Source of the DNA: Rhizophagus prolifer | Taxonomy: Eukaryota > Glomeromycota > Glomeromycetes > Glomerales > Glomeraceae | NCBI GenBank assembly: GCA_019425655.1 | Contig: NQWY01024828.1 | Coordinates: forward strand, 62,001 to 126,000 | Reading direction: 5' to 3' | DNA: 64,000 nucleotides | Shown here: positions 1 through 8,275 of the stretch, piece after piece | Position numbering within the stretch: position 1 is the first letter of the stretch | How the letters are laid out: every line of letters begins with the position of its first letter | Made by a program: the position numbers and the translations under genes | The notes under the pieces: generated by a model | What the model was told of the DNA's origin: nothing | The model's input: only the letters and a program-made list of their open reading frames with translations | Databases searched by the model: none

Positions 1-2004
1 ATTAGCAAATCCACGATGTTTAGCCATAAACGGTACTTTTTTCAGTCCGCTCAAGTAATCCAAAGCGACATCGTAATATTTATAGGCAATTCTGAATTCC
101 AGATTTTTTACCGGCTGAAAATCCCATTGCGTCTGGAAACTGTTGGCAAAAGATTTTCCCTCAAGATTGTAAAACAAAATTTTCTGAGCAGATTCATCCA
201 AATCCGTCACCACCTGATTTTGGAAATCCGTTCTGAAAAAATCAGCTAAAATCGTGGATTTTCTTCCAAACAATTTGAATTCCTGTTGTAGACTCACTCC
301 ATAATTCCACGCAATTTCCGGCTTCAAACCATAGATTTTTCCACCATTATTGATGATTTGGATTTGACGATTAGATGCAAAATAAGACTGACTTTCTGCA
401 AAGATATTTGCAGTTCGGAAACCTCTTCCTGCTGAAACTCTGAAAATCGTTTTCGGAGTCAAATCATATTTGAAATTCATTCTAGGCGTAAACTGCGTTC
501 CCGCAAGATTATGAAAATCAACACGAGCACCTGTTACCAAAGTGAATTTTTCGCCTGTCAAAGTATATTCTGCAAACAATCCGGGAACGGTTTCCGTTCT
601 TTTGTAATTGTCCAAAAGATAATCTTCATCGTATTTGTCATAAAGAAAACTTGCACCAACTTTATACTTGTTGTTCGTATTTCCAATGATACTTTCGAAA
701 ATCAAGTTGGAATAATAAGAAGTCTCTTTCCCAAAATAATTTCTCAATCCGAAAAAGCTATCTTGTTGATGATAAGTCAATTGATTCATCCAGCCGAGAC
801 TTTGATAAGGTTTCCCTTTGAAAACATAACCCGTTTTGTTCCAAACCTGGAATCTCGAAATATCAATCCCAACACCATAAAGCGATTGGTCTTTTTGCGG
901 AATTCTTTTGTTAAATCCGATTTGTCCTGCTGTTCTTTCGTCTTTCAGATAATTAATTCCGAAATGTGAAGCGAATCCAGAGTTTTCCAAATCATTGTAA
1001 TTCAGTAAATAAGCTACATTGAGCTGACTGCCTTTTGGTCTGTCAAGAAAACCGTCATCGTTCATATCTGTATCACCAAAAGTTCCGTTGCCGTGGAGCA
1101 AAACACTTTGCGTCCATTTGCCGGAAATTGGAGAAGTATGAGTTACATTCGCTTCAACACGACCGTTGTTATCAGAAAACAAATTGATTTCCGTTTCAGC
1201 TTTTTTAGCATCATCTTTCGTTTTCAAAAGTTCGGTATTGATTTGTCCTGTGATACTTTCGTAGCCGTTCACAACCGTGCTTCCGCCTTTGGTCAACTGG
1301 ATTCCGCCAATCCATTTTCCAGGAATGAAATTCAGTCCATAAGGCGAAGCCAATCCACGGATTTCCGGTAATTGTTCTTTGGTCAGAAGCGTATATTTCT
1401 GGTCAAGTCCAAGCATTTTCAATTGCTTGGTTCCTGTAACCGCATTACTGAATGACACATCAACAGTTGCGTTGGTTTCGAAACTTTCGGAAAGGTTGCA
1501 ACAAGCGGCTTTCAGCAATTCTTTGGAACTGATATTGAAAATCAGTCCCGCTTCTTTTTTGCTGATAGCAGTCGCTTCTTTTTCCCTCGTCAGCTTTACA
1601 CCTTCAATCTGGTTCGTTTTCGCATCAGAATCTGAGTGATGTTCAAGTGTGTCATTCGGTTTTTCAAAATCAGAACCTCTTGTGTAGAGACAGCAAGCAG
1701 GCAGATTTTTATAAGCTTCTTCAGGTGCTTTGAATTTCTCATTATCGTGACCAACTTCAGCGATTTGTTTCAGGATATCATCACATTTGACTTTCGATTC
1801 GTCAAGTGTCATTGTCAATGTCTGATTACTGGCTGTCCAGTTGGCGGTTGTTGCGCCGGCTTTCAAGGCTGCTTTTTCTATTCTTGCTTTACATTGTCCG
1901 CAATTTCCTTTTACCAAAAATTGTTCTGTAACGGTTTGTGCAAAAGACAATACGGAACAAACGAGCAGCACAGAAAACATAAGTTTTCTACTTAAATAAT
2001 TCAT
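1..2004 (-). CDS. TonB-dependent receptor with N-terminal HMA domain (3' end outside window)
   Basis: Open from a start at 2004 to the window edge, so the C-terminal part of the barrel is missing. The first 23 residues are a signal peptide ending in LSFAQ. A heavy-metal-associated (HMA) domain follows, with CxxC at residues 35-38 (GNCGQCKARIE) and a second Cys pair (ACCLY) at 104-105. A plug domain comes next (IRGLASPYGLNFIPG, then GGIQLTKGG), followed by barrel strands with the usual alternating aromatic pattern. The family imports ligands through the outer membrane using TonB energy. The HMA part suggests metal, perhaps copper, capture; that is inference. It is the last gene of a minus-strand operon and its HMA domain is a close paralogue of the gene just upstream. 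Confidence 0.9.
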   Translation of the reverse strand, partial: MNYLSRKLMFSVLLVCSVLSFAQTVTEQFLVKGNCGQCKARIEKAALKAGATTANWTASNQTLTMTLDESKVKCDDILKQIAEVGHDNEKFKAPEEAYKNLPACCLYTRGSDFEKPNDTLEHHSDSDAKTNQIEGVKLTREKEATAISKKEAGLIFNISSKELLKAACCNLSESFETNATVDVSFSNAVTGTKQLKMLGLDQKYTLLTKEQLPEIRGLASPYGLNFIPGKWIGGIQLTKGGSTVVNGYESITGQINTELLKTKDDAKKAETEINLFSDNNGRVEANVTHTSPISGKWTQSVLLHGNGTFGDTDMNDDGFLDRPKGSQLNVAYLLNYNDLENSGFASHFGINYLKDERTAGQIGFNKRIPQKDQSLYGVGIDISRFQVWNKTGYVFKGKPYQSLGWMNQLTYHQQDSFFGLRNYFGKETSYYSNLIFESIIGNTNNKYKVGASFLYDKYDEDYLLDNYKRTETVPGLFAEYTLTGEKFTLVTGARVDFHNLAGTQFTPRMNFKYDLTPKTIFRVSAGRGFRTANIFAESQSYFASNRQIQIINNGGKIYGLKPEIAWNYGVSLQQEFKLFGRKSTILADFFRTDFQNQVVTDLDESAQKILFYNLEGKSFANSFQTQWDFQPVKNLEFRIAYKYYDVALDYLSGLKKVPFMAKHRGFAN

Positions 2005-2024
2005 CGTCAAAAAATTTAAATTAA

Positions 2025-2417
2025 TTACTTAAGCTCGCAGACTTGTTTTGTATCGCCATTTTTCGCCATTTTTTTGCTGTTGTCGGGACGGTCGTATTGG
2101 CAGCAGGCATCCAAATCGTCATAGACTTTGTCAGAAGCACGGAACATTTCGTTGTCGTGGCCAACGTCGGCTACGCTTTTCAGGATAGATTTTTTGTCTG
2201 TTCTGGAAGCGTCATAACTCACAGTCAGGATTTTTTTGCTCATACTCCAGTCGGCTGACTTTACGTTTTTGTCAGACTTAGCAGCCGTTTCGATGCGCTC
2301 TTTGCACATTCCGCAGTTGCCTTCTACTCTGGCTTTGAAGGATTTGGTTTGAGCAGAAAAATTGGAGAATAAAAATATTGAAAGGAATAAAATTCCTGAT
2401 TTTATGATTGTATTCAT
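2025..2417 (-). CDS. Secreted HMA-domain metal-binding protein
   Basis: 130 residues with a signal peptide (cleavage near SAQ at 21-23), then one HMA fold. CxxC lies at residues 35-38 (GNCGMCKERIE), VGHDNE at about 85-90 and a vicinal pair ACCQY at 105-106. These three blocks occur at almost the same positions in the N-terminal domain of the TonB receptor 20 bases downstream, so the two are duplicates. HMA proteins bind soft metals such as Cu(I) or Zn(II) through the CxxC. The mature protein is probably periplasmic and could hand metal to or from the receptor; which metal is unknown. Confidence 0.85.
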   Translation of the reverse strand: MNTIIKSGILFLSIFLFSNFSAQTKSFKARVEGNCGMCKERIETAAKSDKNVKSADWSMSKKILTVSYDASRTDKKSILKSVADVGHDNEMFRASDKVYDDLDACCQYDRPDNSKKMAKNGDTKQVCELK

Positions 2418-2545
2418 TTTGATTAATTTTAATTGTTTTGTAATAAAGACTCTTCGACTTCGATCAGAGTGACATTTCTAATACTAACTGTTTATTCTTC
2501 AAACTTGTCAGGCTGAGCCTGTCGAAGCCATTTAAATAAAAAAAA
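2418..2545. repeat. Intergenic dispersed repeat (CTGAGCCTGTCGAAG type)
   Basis: The gap between the Cys-rich protein and the HMA gene holds two imperfect copies of a motif family: CTTCGACTTCGATCAGAGTG near 2453 and CAGGCTGAGCCTGTCGAAGC near 2510. Related copies occur at about 36190 (CTTCACTTCGTTCAGAATGA) and 56278 (CCTGAGCTTGTCGAAGG). No reading frame is supported here. Such short palindromic intergenic repeats are common in this bacterial group; their function is not known to me. Confidence 0.55.
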
Positions 2546-2917
2546 TTAACCAAGTTTAGGCGGTTGCCAAATATTGAAAGTTCGCGCAAGTGGCGATTGT
2601 GAGTTGTAAGAAAATTGATTGTTGATTGTGAAAAACGGTGTTTTCAGTTTGTTGTCTAAATTATTCAAAACAACGGAAAAAACAAATCCCGAGCTGCAGG
2701 TCTTGCAAGTGGTGCAATTATCTTTGCAGTCTTTTTCTTTTTTGGAATCGTGATGACAAGAATCTGATTTTTTCTCATCCTTTTTGCAACAGTCAGAAGT
2801 GTCTTTCTGAGCTTCACAACAAGAAATCTGAGCAACTTGAGCATTAAAGTTCTGCTTCGGAAATACAAAAATTCCCAAACAGAAAATCATTAATATCAAT
2901 TGCAGTTTTCTCAGCAT
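2546..2917 (-). CDS. Small secreted Cys/His-rich protein, probable metal binding
   Basis: 123 residues from the ATG at 2917; a GTG codon just upstream is a less likely start. An N-terminal hydrophobic signal (LILMIFCLGIFVF) is followed by a short charged region packed with Cys and His: SCCE, DCCKK, SCHHD, KDCKDNC and TTCKTC, nine cysteines in about 45 residues. The C-terminal part has no motif I recognise and ends in QPPKLG. It is the first gene of the operon with the HMA protein and the HMA-containing TonB receptor. Metal chelation in the periplasm is a reasonable inference. The protein family itself is not one I can name. Confidence 0.75.
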   Translation of the reverse strand: MLRKLQLILMIFCLGIFVFPKQNFNAQVAQISCCEAQKDTSDCCKKDEKKSDSCHHDSKKEKDCKDNCTTCKTCSSGFVFSVVLNNLDNKLKTPFFTINNQFSYNSQSPLARTFNIWQPPKLG

Positions 2918-2944
2918 CACTTTGCAAAATTATGAAATTTATAT

Positions 2945-3087
2945 GAACCACAAAAGGCACAAAGATTTTCACAAAGTACACAAATTATTATTTGACGAAG
3001 TCAAATCTTTGTGATCTCAAAACATTAAGAAATCCTTGTGACCTTTGTGTTAAAAAATTAGTAAATCTTTTGTGTCTTTTGTGGTTC
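2945..3087. repeat. Inverted-repeat element, copy 1
   Basis: A 143-base intergenic element with near-perfect terminal inverted repeats of about 25 bases: the left end begins GAACCACAAAAGGCACAAAG and the right end, read on the other strand, begins GAACCACAAAAGACACAAAA. The interior also repeats CACAAAG/CTTTGTG words. Four relatives with ends of the GCAAAGGC type lie at 16244, 20105, 21289 and 35971. It sits between the metal operon and the DUF4349 gene, without an open frame. Confidence 0.7.
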
Positions 3088-3093
3088 AAAAAA

Positions 3094-3981
3094 CTATTTC
3101 TCAGTTTTCACAAGCGCTTTTTTTCTTCTCAAAAAGTAAAATACCAATCCGCCAATTAAAACAATCGGCCAGATAGAAATCACAAAAACAAATAATTGCT
3201 GAATCAAATAGAATCCTTCCACAAAAGCATTTTTCACATCATACAAAAAATTGTATTTGTACTCATTATCAATATTTTTGGTATTGATGATAGGGATTTT
3301 CGCAACACTCGTTTTTGGTTCTTTGATGAAAATATCAACAGTGGAAAATTTTAGATTATCTGCAAGAATTTCGTCAGAATATTTCTGCATATTGGCTTCG
3401 GACATATTATTGTCGTCCAGTTTGACTTTGTCTTTTCCGGCTTTCAATTGAGAAATATTGGATTGAGTTTTAGCTTGTCTTTCAGATTCCAATTTCGCTA
3501 AACGGATTCCTGCAGAAACATCTTCCGCAGAGATAATTCTGGAATTAAGAAACACTTTTTTGTCATTAATAAAATCCAAAAATTCGCCTAATTTCTGAGT
3601 AGGAACTCTAACTTGCATCCTATTCTGATTCTGGAATTTCCGAATAAGTATCGCCGATTCATCCGATGTATTGTAAGTATCTTCTGACAAAGTCTGCGTC
3701 TCCATTCTGCTCTTGGTTACAAATCCTCCGATTGTCTGCAACTGCTTCTCAATCGAGATTGTCGCATCATAAACATCCTTCACTTCCATATCCACTTCTG
3801 CGGTTCTCACAAATTGCCGGTCCTTTACATTTTGCGTGGCAGCCATAGAAATACTGTCGGAAACTGATGCGCTGTCAATTGCATAATCTGCCGATGCATA
3901 AGCAGATTCAACTCTTTCTGACTTTTTACAGGCGAACAAAGTCAAAGCAAGTAAACAGATTGATAAGATTTTAGTTTTCAT
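3094..3981 (-). CDS. DUF4349 domain-containing lipoprotein
   Basis: 295 residues. The first 18 form a lipoprotein signal with lipobox LTLFAC. The central part (about 58-230) matches the DUF4349 pattern: a region starting RTAEVDMEVKDV, a conserved RVPTQKLGEFL and ISAEDVSAGI, and a coiled-coil stretch (LAKLESERQAKTQ). A single membrane helix (FVFVISIWPIVLIGGLVFYFL) precedes a short basic tail (RRKKALVK). Members are predicted envelope proteins of unknown function. The mix of lipid anchor and C-terminal helix suggests it is held at the inner membrane with the middle domain in the periplasm. Confidence 0.85.
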   Translation of the reverse strand: MKTKILSICLLALTLFACKKSERVESAYASADYAIDSASVSDSISMAATQNVKDRQFVRTAEVDMEVKDVYDATISIEKQLQTIGGFVTKSRMETQTLSEDTYNTSDESAILIRKFQNQNRMQVRVPTQKLGEFLDFINDKKVFLNSRIISAEDVSAGIRLAKLESERQAKTQSNISQLKAGKDKVKLDDNNMSEANMQKYSDEILADNLKFSTVDIFIKEPKTSVAKIPIINTKNIDNEYKYNFLYDVKNAFVEGFYLIQQLFVFVISIWPIVLIGGLVFYFLRRKKALVKTEK

Positions 3982-4344
3982 AATACATATTTTGAAATTA
4001 ATATTTTTATATGGGGCAGCTATTTCCGCGCTCCGTTCCCGCTATTTTTTGTCCAAGCTTTTGCCAAGCAAAAAAATGAGCTCCACTCAGCTCGGGCTGC
4101 AATCGTATGATGTTCCAAAAGATTGGTTAAGAGTTTCTTTTGTTTCTGTCTGACTCAAAATTGATAATTAAGATGAAAGCTATTTTGCAAATCAATCCGA
4201 AACACTTTGTAAACCTAACTTAAGTTTTAAATTGTTGATTTTTAGCATTTTGTAAAACTAATTTTCAGAAAAAAGTTAGATCATCAGCTATTTGTAAAAG
4301 ATTTTTAGGAATATTAATTGCATTCTACAAGAAAACAGGAATCA
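3982..4344. other. Long intergenic region with repeat remnant
   Basis: About 360 bases between divergent genes. Positions 4013-4110 hold a GC-richer remnant (CAGCTATTTCCGCGCTCCGT, then CCGCTATTTTTTGTCCAAGC and a mirrored TTGCCAAGCAAAAAAATGAG, ending GCTCCACTCAGCTCGGGCTG). Related text is found at 36148-36300 and 56340-56400. The rest is AT-rich and must hold the promoters of the flanking genes; I see no exact TAnnTTTG box for the plus-strand gene. No RNA gene or coding frame is supported. Confidence 0.5.
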
Positions 4345-5703
4345 ATGAACACCACTATTTCCAAAATCAAAGGAATTTTCAATCTTCTGAAACATATCGA
4401 TATAGATCAGATTTCCAAAATCTCGCAAAAAGTTGACCTTCCAAAATTAATGGACCAATTCTCAAAATTAGATGAGAATCAAATCAAAGGCTTGACAAAA
4501 ATGCTGGATTCTTCCGGAAAGAAAAAAGAATTACCTCCAATCAATGGCGATTTTTATGAACTGCATATGAAACTTACGGATGAACAAAGAGCAATTCAGT
4601 TACAGGTTCGTGAGTTTATGGAGAAAGAAGCCAAACCTTTGGTCAACAGATATTGGCTGACAGATGATTTCCCACACGAACTGATTCCCAAATTCAAAAA
4701 ACTGAATCTCTGCGGTGTCACCTACGAAGGTTACGGCTGCCCGAATTTACCATTCCTGATGGAAGGTGTCATTGCGATGGAAATTGCCAGAGTGGATGCG
4801 TCGTTGGCAACATTTTTCGGCGTTCAGTCCGGATTGTCAATGGGCTCGATTTATATGTGCGGTTCCGAGGAGCAAAAGCAAAAATATCTCCCGGGAATGC
4901 AGCAATTCGATTTGATCGGCGCATTTGGATTGACCGAGCCGGAAGTTGGTTCTGGCGCTGCTGGCGGATTGACGACAACATGCAAAAAAGTTGAAGGTGG
5001 CTGGGTTCTGAATGGGCAGAAAAAATGGATTGGAAACGCCACTTTTGCGGATGTGATTATCATTTGGGCGAGAGATTTAGATGATAATCAGGTCAAAGGT
5101 TTCATTGTCGAGAAAGACACACCAGGTTTTGAAGTCGAAAAAATCAAAGGAAAAATGGCACTTAGAATTGTGCAAAACGGACTCATCACAATGAAAGATT
5201 GTTTCGTTGCCGATTCCCAGAAAATGGAACACGCCAACAGTTTCAAAGACACTGCAAAAGTCCTTCAAATGACAAGAGCCGGTGTAGCGTGGATGGCGAC
5301 AGGCTGCGCTAGAGGCGCTTACGAAAGTGCTTTGGATTACACCAGAAAACGGAAACAATTCGGAAAACCGATTGCTTCGTTTCAATTAGTTCAGGGACAT
5401 TTGGTAGAAATGTTATCCAATTTAACTGCCATGCAAACCTTGGTTTTCAGATTGTCAGAGATGCAGGATGCCGGTATTTTGAAAGACGAACACGCATCTT
5501 TGGCCAAAGTTTTTTGTAGTTTGAGAACTCGTGATGTGGTGGCGCAGGCAAGAGAAGTAATGGGCGGAAACGGAATCTTATTAGAACACGATGTTGCCAG
5601 ATTCGTTGCCGATGCGGAGGCGATTTATTCCTACGAAGGAACGAAAGAAATCAACTCGTTGATTGTCGGTCGCTCGATTACGGGAATGAGTGCCTTTGTT
5701 TAA
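4345..5703 (+). CDS. Acyl-CoA dehydrogenase family protein, glutaryl-CoA dehydrogenase-like
   Basis: 452 residues from the ATG at 4345; an in-frame TTG at 4318 would add nine residues without family support. After an unusual N-terminal extension of about 65 residues, the three acyl-CoA dehydrogenase parts follow: N-terminal helices (LTDEQRAIQLQVREFMEKEA), the flavin-binding middle (AFGLTEPEVGSGAAG, KKWIGNA) and the C-terminal helices (TRKRKQFGKPI, VMGGNGIL). The segment YSYEGTKEINSLIVGRSITG contains the Glu that acts as catalytic base in glutaryl-CoA dehydrogenases. The protein probably oxidises a short or branched acyl-CoA and passes electrons to ETF; the exact substrate is not shown. Confidence 0.9.
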   Translation: MNTTISKIKGIFNLLKHIDIDQISKISQKVDLPKLMDQFSKLDENQIKGLTKMLDSSGKKKELPPINGDFYELHMKLTDEQRAIQLQVREFMEKEAKPLVNRYWLTDDFPHELIPKFKKLNLCGVTYEGYGCPNLPFLMEGVIAMEIARVDASLATFFGVQSGLSMGSIYMCGSEEQKQKYLPGMQQFDLIGAFGLTEPEVGSGAAGGLTTTCKKVEGGWVLNGQKKWIGNATFADVIIIWARDLDDNQVKGFIVEKDTPGFEVEKIKGKMALRIVQNGLITMKDCFVADSQKMEHANSFKDTAKVLQMTRAGVAWMATGCARGAYESALDYTRKRKQFGKPIASFQLVQGHLVEMLSNLTAMQTLVFRLSEMQDAGILKDEHASLAKVFCSLRTRDVVAQAREVMGGNGILLEHDVARFVADAEAIYSYEGTKEINSLIVGRSITGMSAFV

Positions 5704-5800
5704 CTATCTTATGATAATGGAATCTAATGTTTGATTCAGTAAATTTACACAAATGAAACGCTTGCGTTCCATCTGAACTTTAAAACAATAGAAACAGCAG

Positions 5801-6340
5801 ATGAAAAATGTATTTTTTTTAATATTAATCAGCTTATTTTTGCAACAATGTGCGCATCAAAAAGTGGATTTAACCAAACCTCAACAACCAACAACAATGG
5901 AAGATAACACACACGTCAACAATCCTTATTACTCAAGAACTGATAAAACCAAATTGAATGTTTCCAATGAAGAATGGAAAAAAATCCTTTCACCGGAAGT
6001 CTATGCTATTGCTCGTGAAGCCAATACGGAATATCCTTTCACCGGAAAATATAATGATTTTGATGAAGTTGGAGAATATTATTGTGCAGTTTGCGGCAAT
6101 CATTTATTCCGTTCAAGTTCCAAATTTGCAAGTACCTGTGGCTGGCCGAGTTTCTTCGAAGCGGACAAAGACGGCGTTATTTACAAACGCGATTCTTCCC
6201 ACGGAATGGAACGTATAGAAGTGCTTTGCAAACGCTGCGATTCTCACTTGGGACACGTTTTCAATGACGGACCGCCGCCAACCGGAACCAGATATTGTAT
6301 GAATTCCGTTAGTCTGGATTTTCAGCGAGATAAGAAATAA
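5801..6340 (+). CDS. msrB: Peptide-methionine (R)-S-oxide reductase, lipoprotein form
   Basis: 179 residues. A lipoprotein signal (ISLFLQQC) is followed by a linker rich in Gln and Thr and the MsrB domain from about residue 50. Two zinc CxxC motifs are seen (CAVCG and CKRCDSH), the substrate-site CGWPSF is present, and the catalytic Cys lies in RYCMNSVSL. MsrB reduces methionine-R-sulfoxide in proteins using thioredoxin-type reductants. The lipid anchor puts this enzyme in the envelope, where it would repair oxidised periplasmic or membrane proteins. A terminator follows directly. Confidence 0.95.
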   Translation: MKNVFFLILISLFLQQCAHQKVDLTKPQQPTTMEDNTHVNNPYYSRTDKTKLNVSNEEWKKILSPEVYAIAREANTEYPFTGKYNDFDEVGEYYCAVCGNHLFRSSSKFASTCGWPSFFEADKDGVIYKRDSSHGMERIEVLCKRCDSHLGHVFNDGPPPTGTRYCMNSVSLDFQRDKK

Positions 6341-6343
6341 ATC

Positions 6344-6368
6344 AATCCCGAATTATTCGGGATTTTTC
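6344..6368 (+). terminator. Intrinsic terminator after msrB
   Basis: Stem AATCCCGAA / TTCGGGATT with a three-base loop, followed by TTTCTT on the plus strand, four bases after the msrB stop codon. Confidence 0.8.
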
Positions 6369-6380
6369 TTTGATATAACT

Positions 6381-6388
6381 TAAATTTG
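6381..6388 (+). promoter_or_regulatory. -7 promoter box for the SDR gene
   Basis: TAAATTTG matches the Bacteroidota -7 consensus TAnnTTTG and lies 22 bases before the TTG start at 6411. No clear -33 TTG at the right spacing was found because the terminator hairpin occupies that place. Confidence 0.45.
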
Positions 6389-6410
6389 TAAGATTAAATC
6401 TAATTATAAG

Positions 6411-7160
6411 TTGAAAACAATATTCATTACCGGAGCCACTTCCGGAATTGGGAAAGCGACAGCTGTTTTATTAGCACAACATAAAAACAGATTGATTATA
6501 TGCGGCAGAAATCAAACCGTTCTCGAAGAACTTAAAACTGAATTATCCCAACAAACCGAAATTTTTAGTTTAAACTTCGATGTTCGTAATTCGGATGAGG
6601 TTTTTTCTGCCATTAATTCACTTCCGGAAGATTGGAAAAACATTGATGTTTTAATCAACAATGCAGGAAATGCTCACGGACTCGACCCGATTTCCGATGG
6701 AAACATAGACGATTGGAATGCAATGTTGGACGGGAATATAAAAGGTTTATTATATGTTTCTCAGCCGATTATCAAACTGATGAAAAATAGAGGAAATGGG
6801 CAAATTATTAATATCAGTTCGGTAGCGGCGAGACAAACTTATGCTAATGGCGTTGTTTATTGTGCTTCCAAAAAAGCGGTCGATGTCATCTCTGAAGGAA
6901 TGAGAATTGAGTTGACGGAATTCGGAATTCGCGTGACAAATATTCAGCCAGGTGCTGTGGAAACTGATTTCTCGAAAGTAAGATTCAAAGGAGATGATGA
7001 AAGAGCAGCGACAGTTTATGCAGGATATGAACCGTTGCTTCCGGAAGATATTGCAGATACGATTGCTTATTGCATCAATGTTCCGGAGAGAGTTTCTATT
7101 GCAGAGATTGCGATTTATCCAAAAGCGCAAGCTGAGCCGAGAACGATTTATAGAAATTAA
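6411..7160 (+). CDS. SDR family NAD(P)-dependent oxidoreductase, YdfG-like
   Basis: 249 residues with a TTG start, needed because the Rossmann motif begins at residue 6 and no ATG lies upstream. Motifs: TGATSGIGK (cofactor loop), NNAGNAHG, NISSVAARQ (catalytic Ser) and YCASKKAV (catalytic Tyr and Lys). The family of closest resemblance is the 3-hydroxy acid/serine dehydrogenase group typified by E. coli YdfG, which uses NADP. The sequence RNSDEV region and length fit. The real substrate cannot be told from sequence. Confidence 0.88.
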   Translation: MKTIFITGATSGIGKATAVLLAQHKNRLIICGRNQTVLEELKTELSQQTEIFSLNFDVRNSDEVFSAINSLPEDWKNIDVLINNAGNAHGLDPISDGNIDDWNAMLDGNIKGLLYVSQPIIKLMKNRGNGQIINISSVAARQTYANGVVYCASKKAVDVISEGMRIELTEFGIRVTNIQPGAVETDFSKVRFKGDDERAATVYAGYEPLLPEDIADTIAYCINVPERVSIAEIAIYPKAQAEPRTIYRN

Positions 7161-7230
7161 TTGTTATGATAATTAGAATGGAATTTCTCAAAATAAAAAA
7201 GAGAAAACATTATTAAGCCAGGTTTCAAAA

Positions 7231-7560
7231 TTGGATTCAATGATGCAGAATAATGATTCTAAGGTTTTGGATTTATTTTCTGATGATGTTTCCTTTGGAC
7301 ATTCTAACGGCTGGATTCAGAATAAAGAAGATTTCAAAAAAGATTTCGAATCCGGAAAAGTAAAATATCAGTCGGTTAAGCAAACCGACTTGAAAGAATT
7401 CAAAATCAAAAATAAATTCGCAAGCATTCGTAGAATCATTGCTGTCAAAGGACTTTACAAGAACGATGAATTTCAAATGAAATTATCTGTTCTCGAATTC
7501 TGGATTCGACAAAAAGGAATCTGGAAATTGTGGAGCCGGCAAAGTGTGAGTTTGAAATAA
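7231..7560 (+). CDS. NTF2-like (DUF4440-type) protein, 5' end uncertain
   Basis: At least 109 residues of an NTF2-like fold, with DDVSFGHSNGW and LEFWIRQKGIWKLWSRQ characteristic of nuclear transport factor 2 family proteins in this group. The start is unclear. The frame is open upstream to 7177 and the codons from about 7201 on (reading EKTLLSQVSKL) look like genuine family sequence, but there is no ATG in that frame. An ATG at 7178 lies in another frame, and the two are separated by a run of six A at 7195-7200, so a one-base frameshift near the start, real or a sequencing error, is possible. Function unknown. Confidence 0.7.
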   Translation: MDSMMQNNDSKVLDLFSDDVSFGHSNGWIQNKEDFKKDFESGKVKYQSVKQTDLKEFKIKNKFASIRRIIAVKGLYKNDEFQMKLSVLEFWIRQKGIWKLWSRQSVSLK

Positions 7561-7583
7561 TTCTTCCTTAATCCTTACATTTG
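7551..7583 (+). promoter_or_regulatory. tsaB promoter, leaderless layout
   Basis: TTG at 7552-7554, 21 bases, then TACATTTG at 7576-7583, a good Bacteroidota promoter. The box ends only four bases before the ATG at 7588, so the transcript should begin at or beside the start codon. Confidence 0.65.
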
Positions 7584-7587
7584 CAGA

Positions 7588-8271
7588 ATGAAAATCCTTC
7601 ACATAGAAACCTCGTCCAAAAACTGTTCTGTTGCCATTTCTGATGGCGAAAACTTGCTTTGCCTTTGCGAGGAAGTTTCCGATAATTATAAACAGTCCGA
7701 AAGTCTTCACAGCTTTGTTGAGTGGGCTTTGGAAGGCGCAGAAATTTCTTTGAAAGATTTGGATGCTATTTCTTTGGGAAAAGGTCCTGGTTCTTATACA
7801 GGTCTTAGAATTGGTGCCGCTTCTGCAAAAGGGTTCTGTTATGGACTTAAACTTCCGCTGATTGCCGTTAATTCTTTGGATTCTATGGTTGAAGAATTTG
7901 TGAATCAAGGGTTTGAATTGATTATTCCTTTGATTGATGCCAGAAGAATGGAGGTTTACACCGCAATTTTTGATGGAAAATCCGGCGAAATGATTTCTGA
8001 AACCGAAGCTAAAATTCTCGATGAAACTTCTTTTTCAGAATTATCAAACAAAAAAATTCTCTTCATTGGTGATGGCGCCAAGAAAGCACAAGAAATTTTC
8101 AATCTTCCGAATGCAGAATTTAAGTTTGATATTTATCCATCAGCAAAAGGATTGATTAAAAAATCTGTTGAGAAATTTGATCAAAAGGACTTTGAAAATG
8201 TCGCTTATTTTGAACCTTTTTACCTGAAAGATTTTCAGGGAGTTAAAAAGGCTGACAGGATTAAGAAGTAA
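7588..8271 (+). CDS. tsaB: tRNA threonylcarbamoyladenosine biosynthesis protein TsaB
   Basis: 227 residues, the usual length. The N-terminal ASKHA-type sequence ILHIETSSKNCSVAIS and the core LGKGPGSYTGLRIGAASAKG are diagnostic. TsaB is the non-catalytic partner that binds TsaD and, with TsaE and TsaC, makes t6A37 on ANN-decoding tRNAs. The C-terminal part (YFEPFYLKDF) is also typical. It has its own promoter, and the downstream sugar dehydrogenase is convergent with four bases between the stop codons. Confidence 0.95.
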   Translation: MKILHIETSSKNCSVAISDGENLLCLCEEVSDNYKQSESLHSFVEWALEGAEISLKDLDAISLGKGPGSYTGLRIGAASAKGFCYGLKLPLIAVNSLDSMVEEFVNQGFELIIPLIDARRMEVYTAIFDGKSGEMISETEAKILDETSFSELSNKKILFIGDGAKKAQEIFNLPNAEFKFDIYPSAKGLIKKSVEKFDQKDFENVAYFEPFYLKDFQGVKKADRIKK

Positions 8272-8275
8272 TAAT

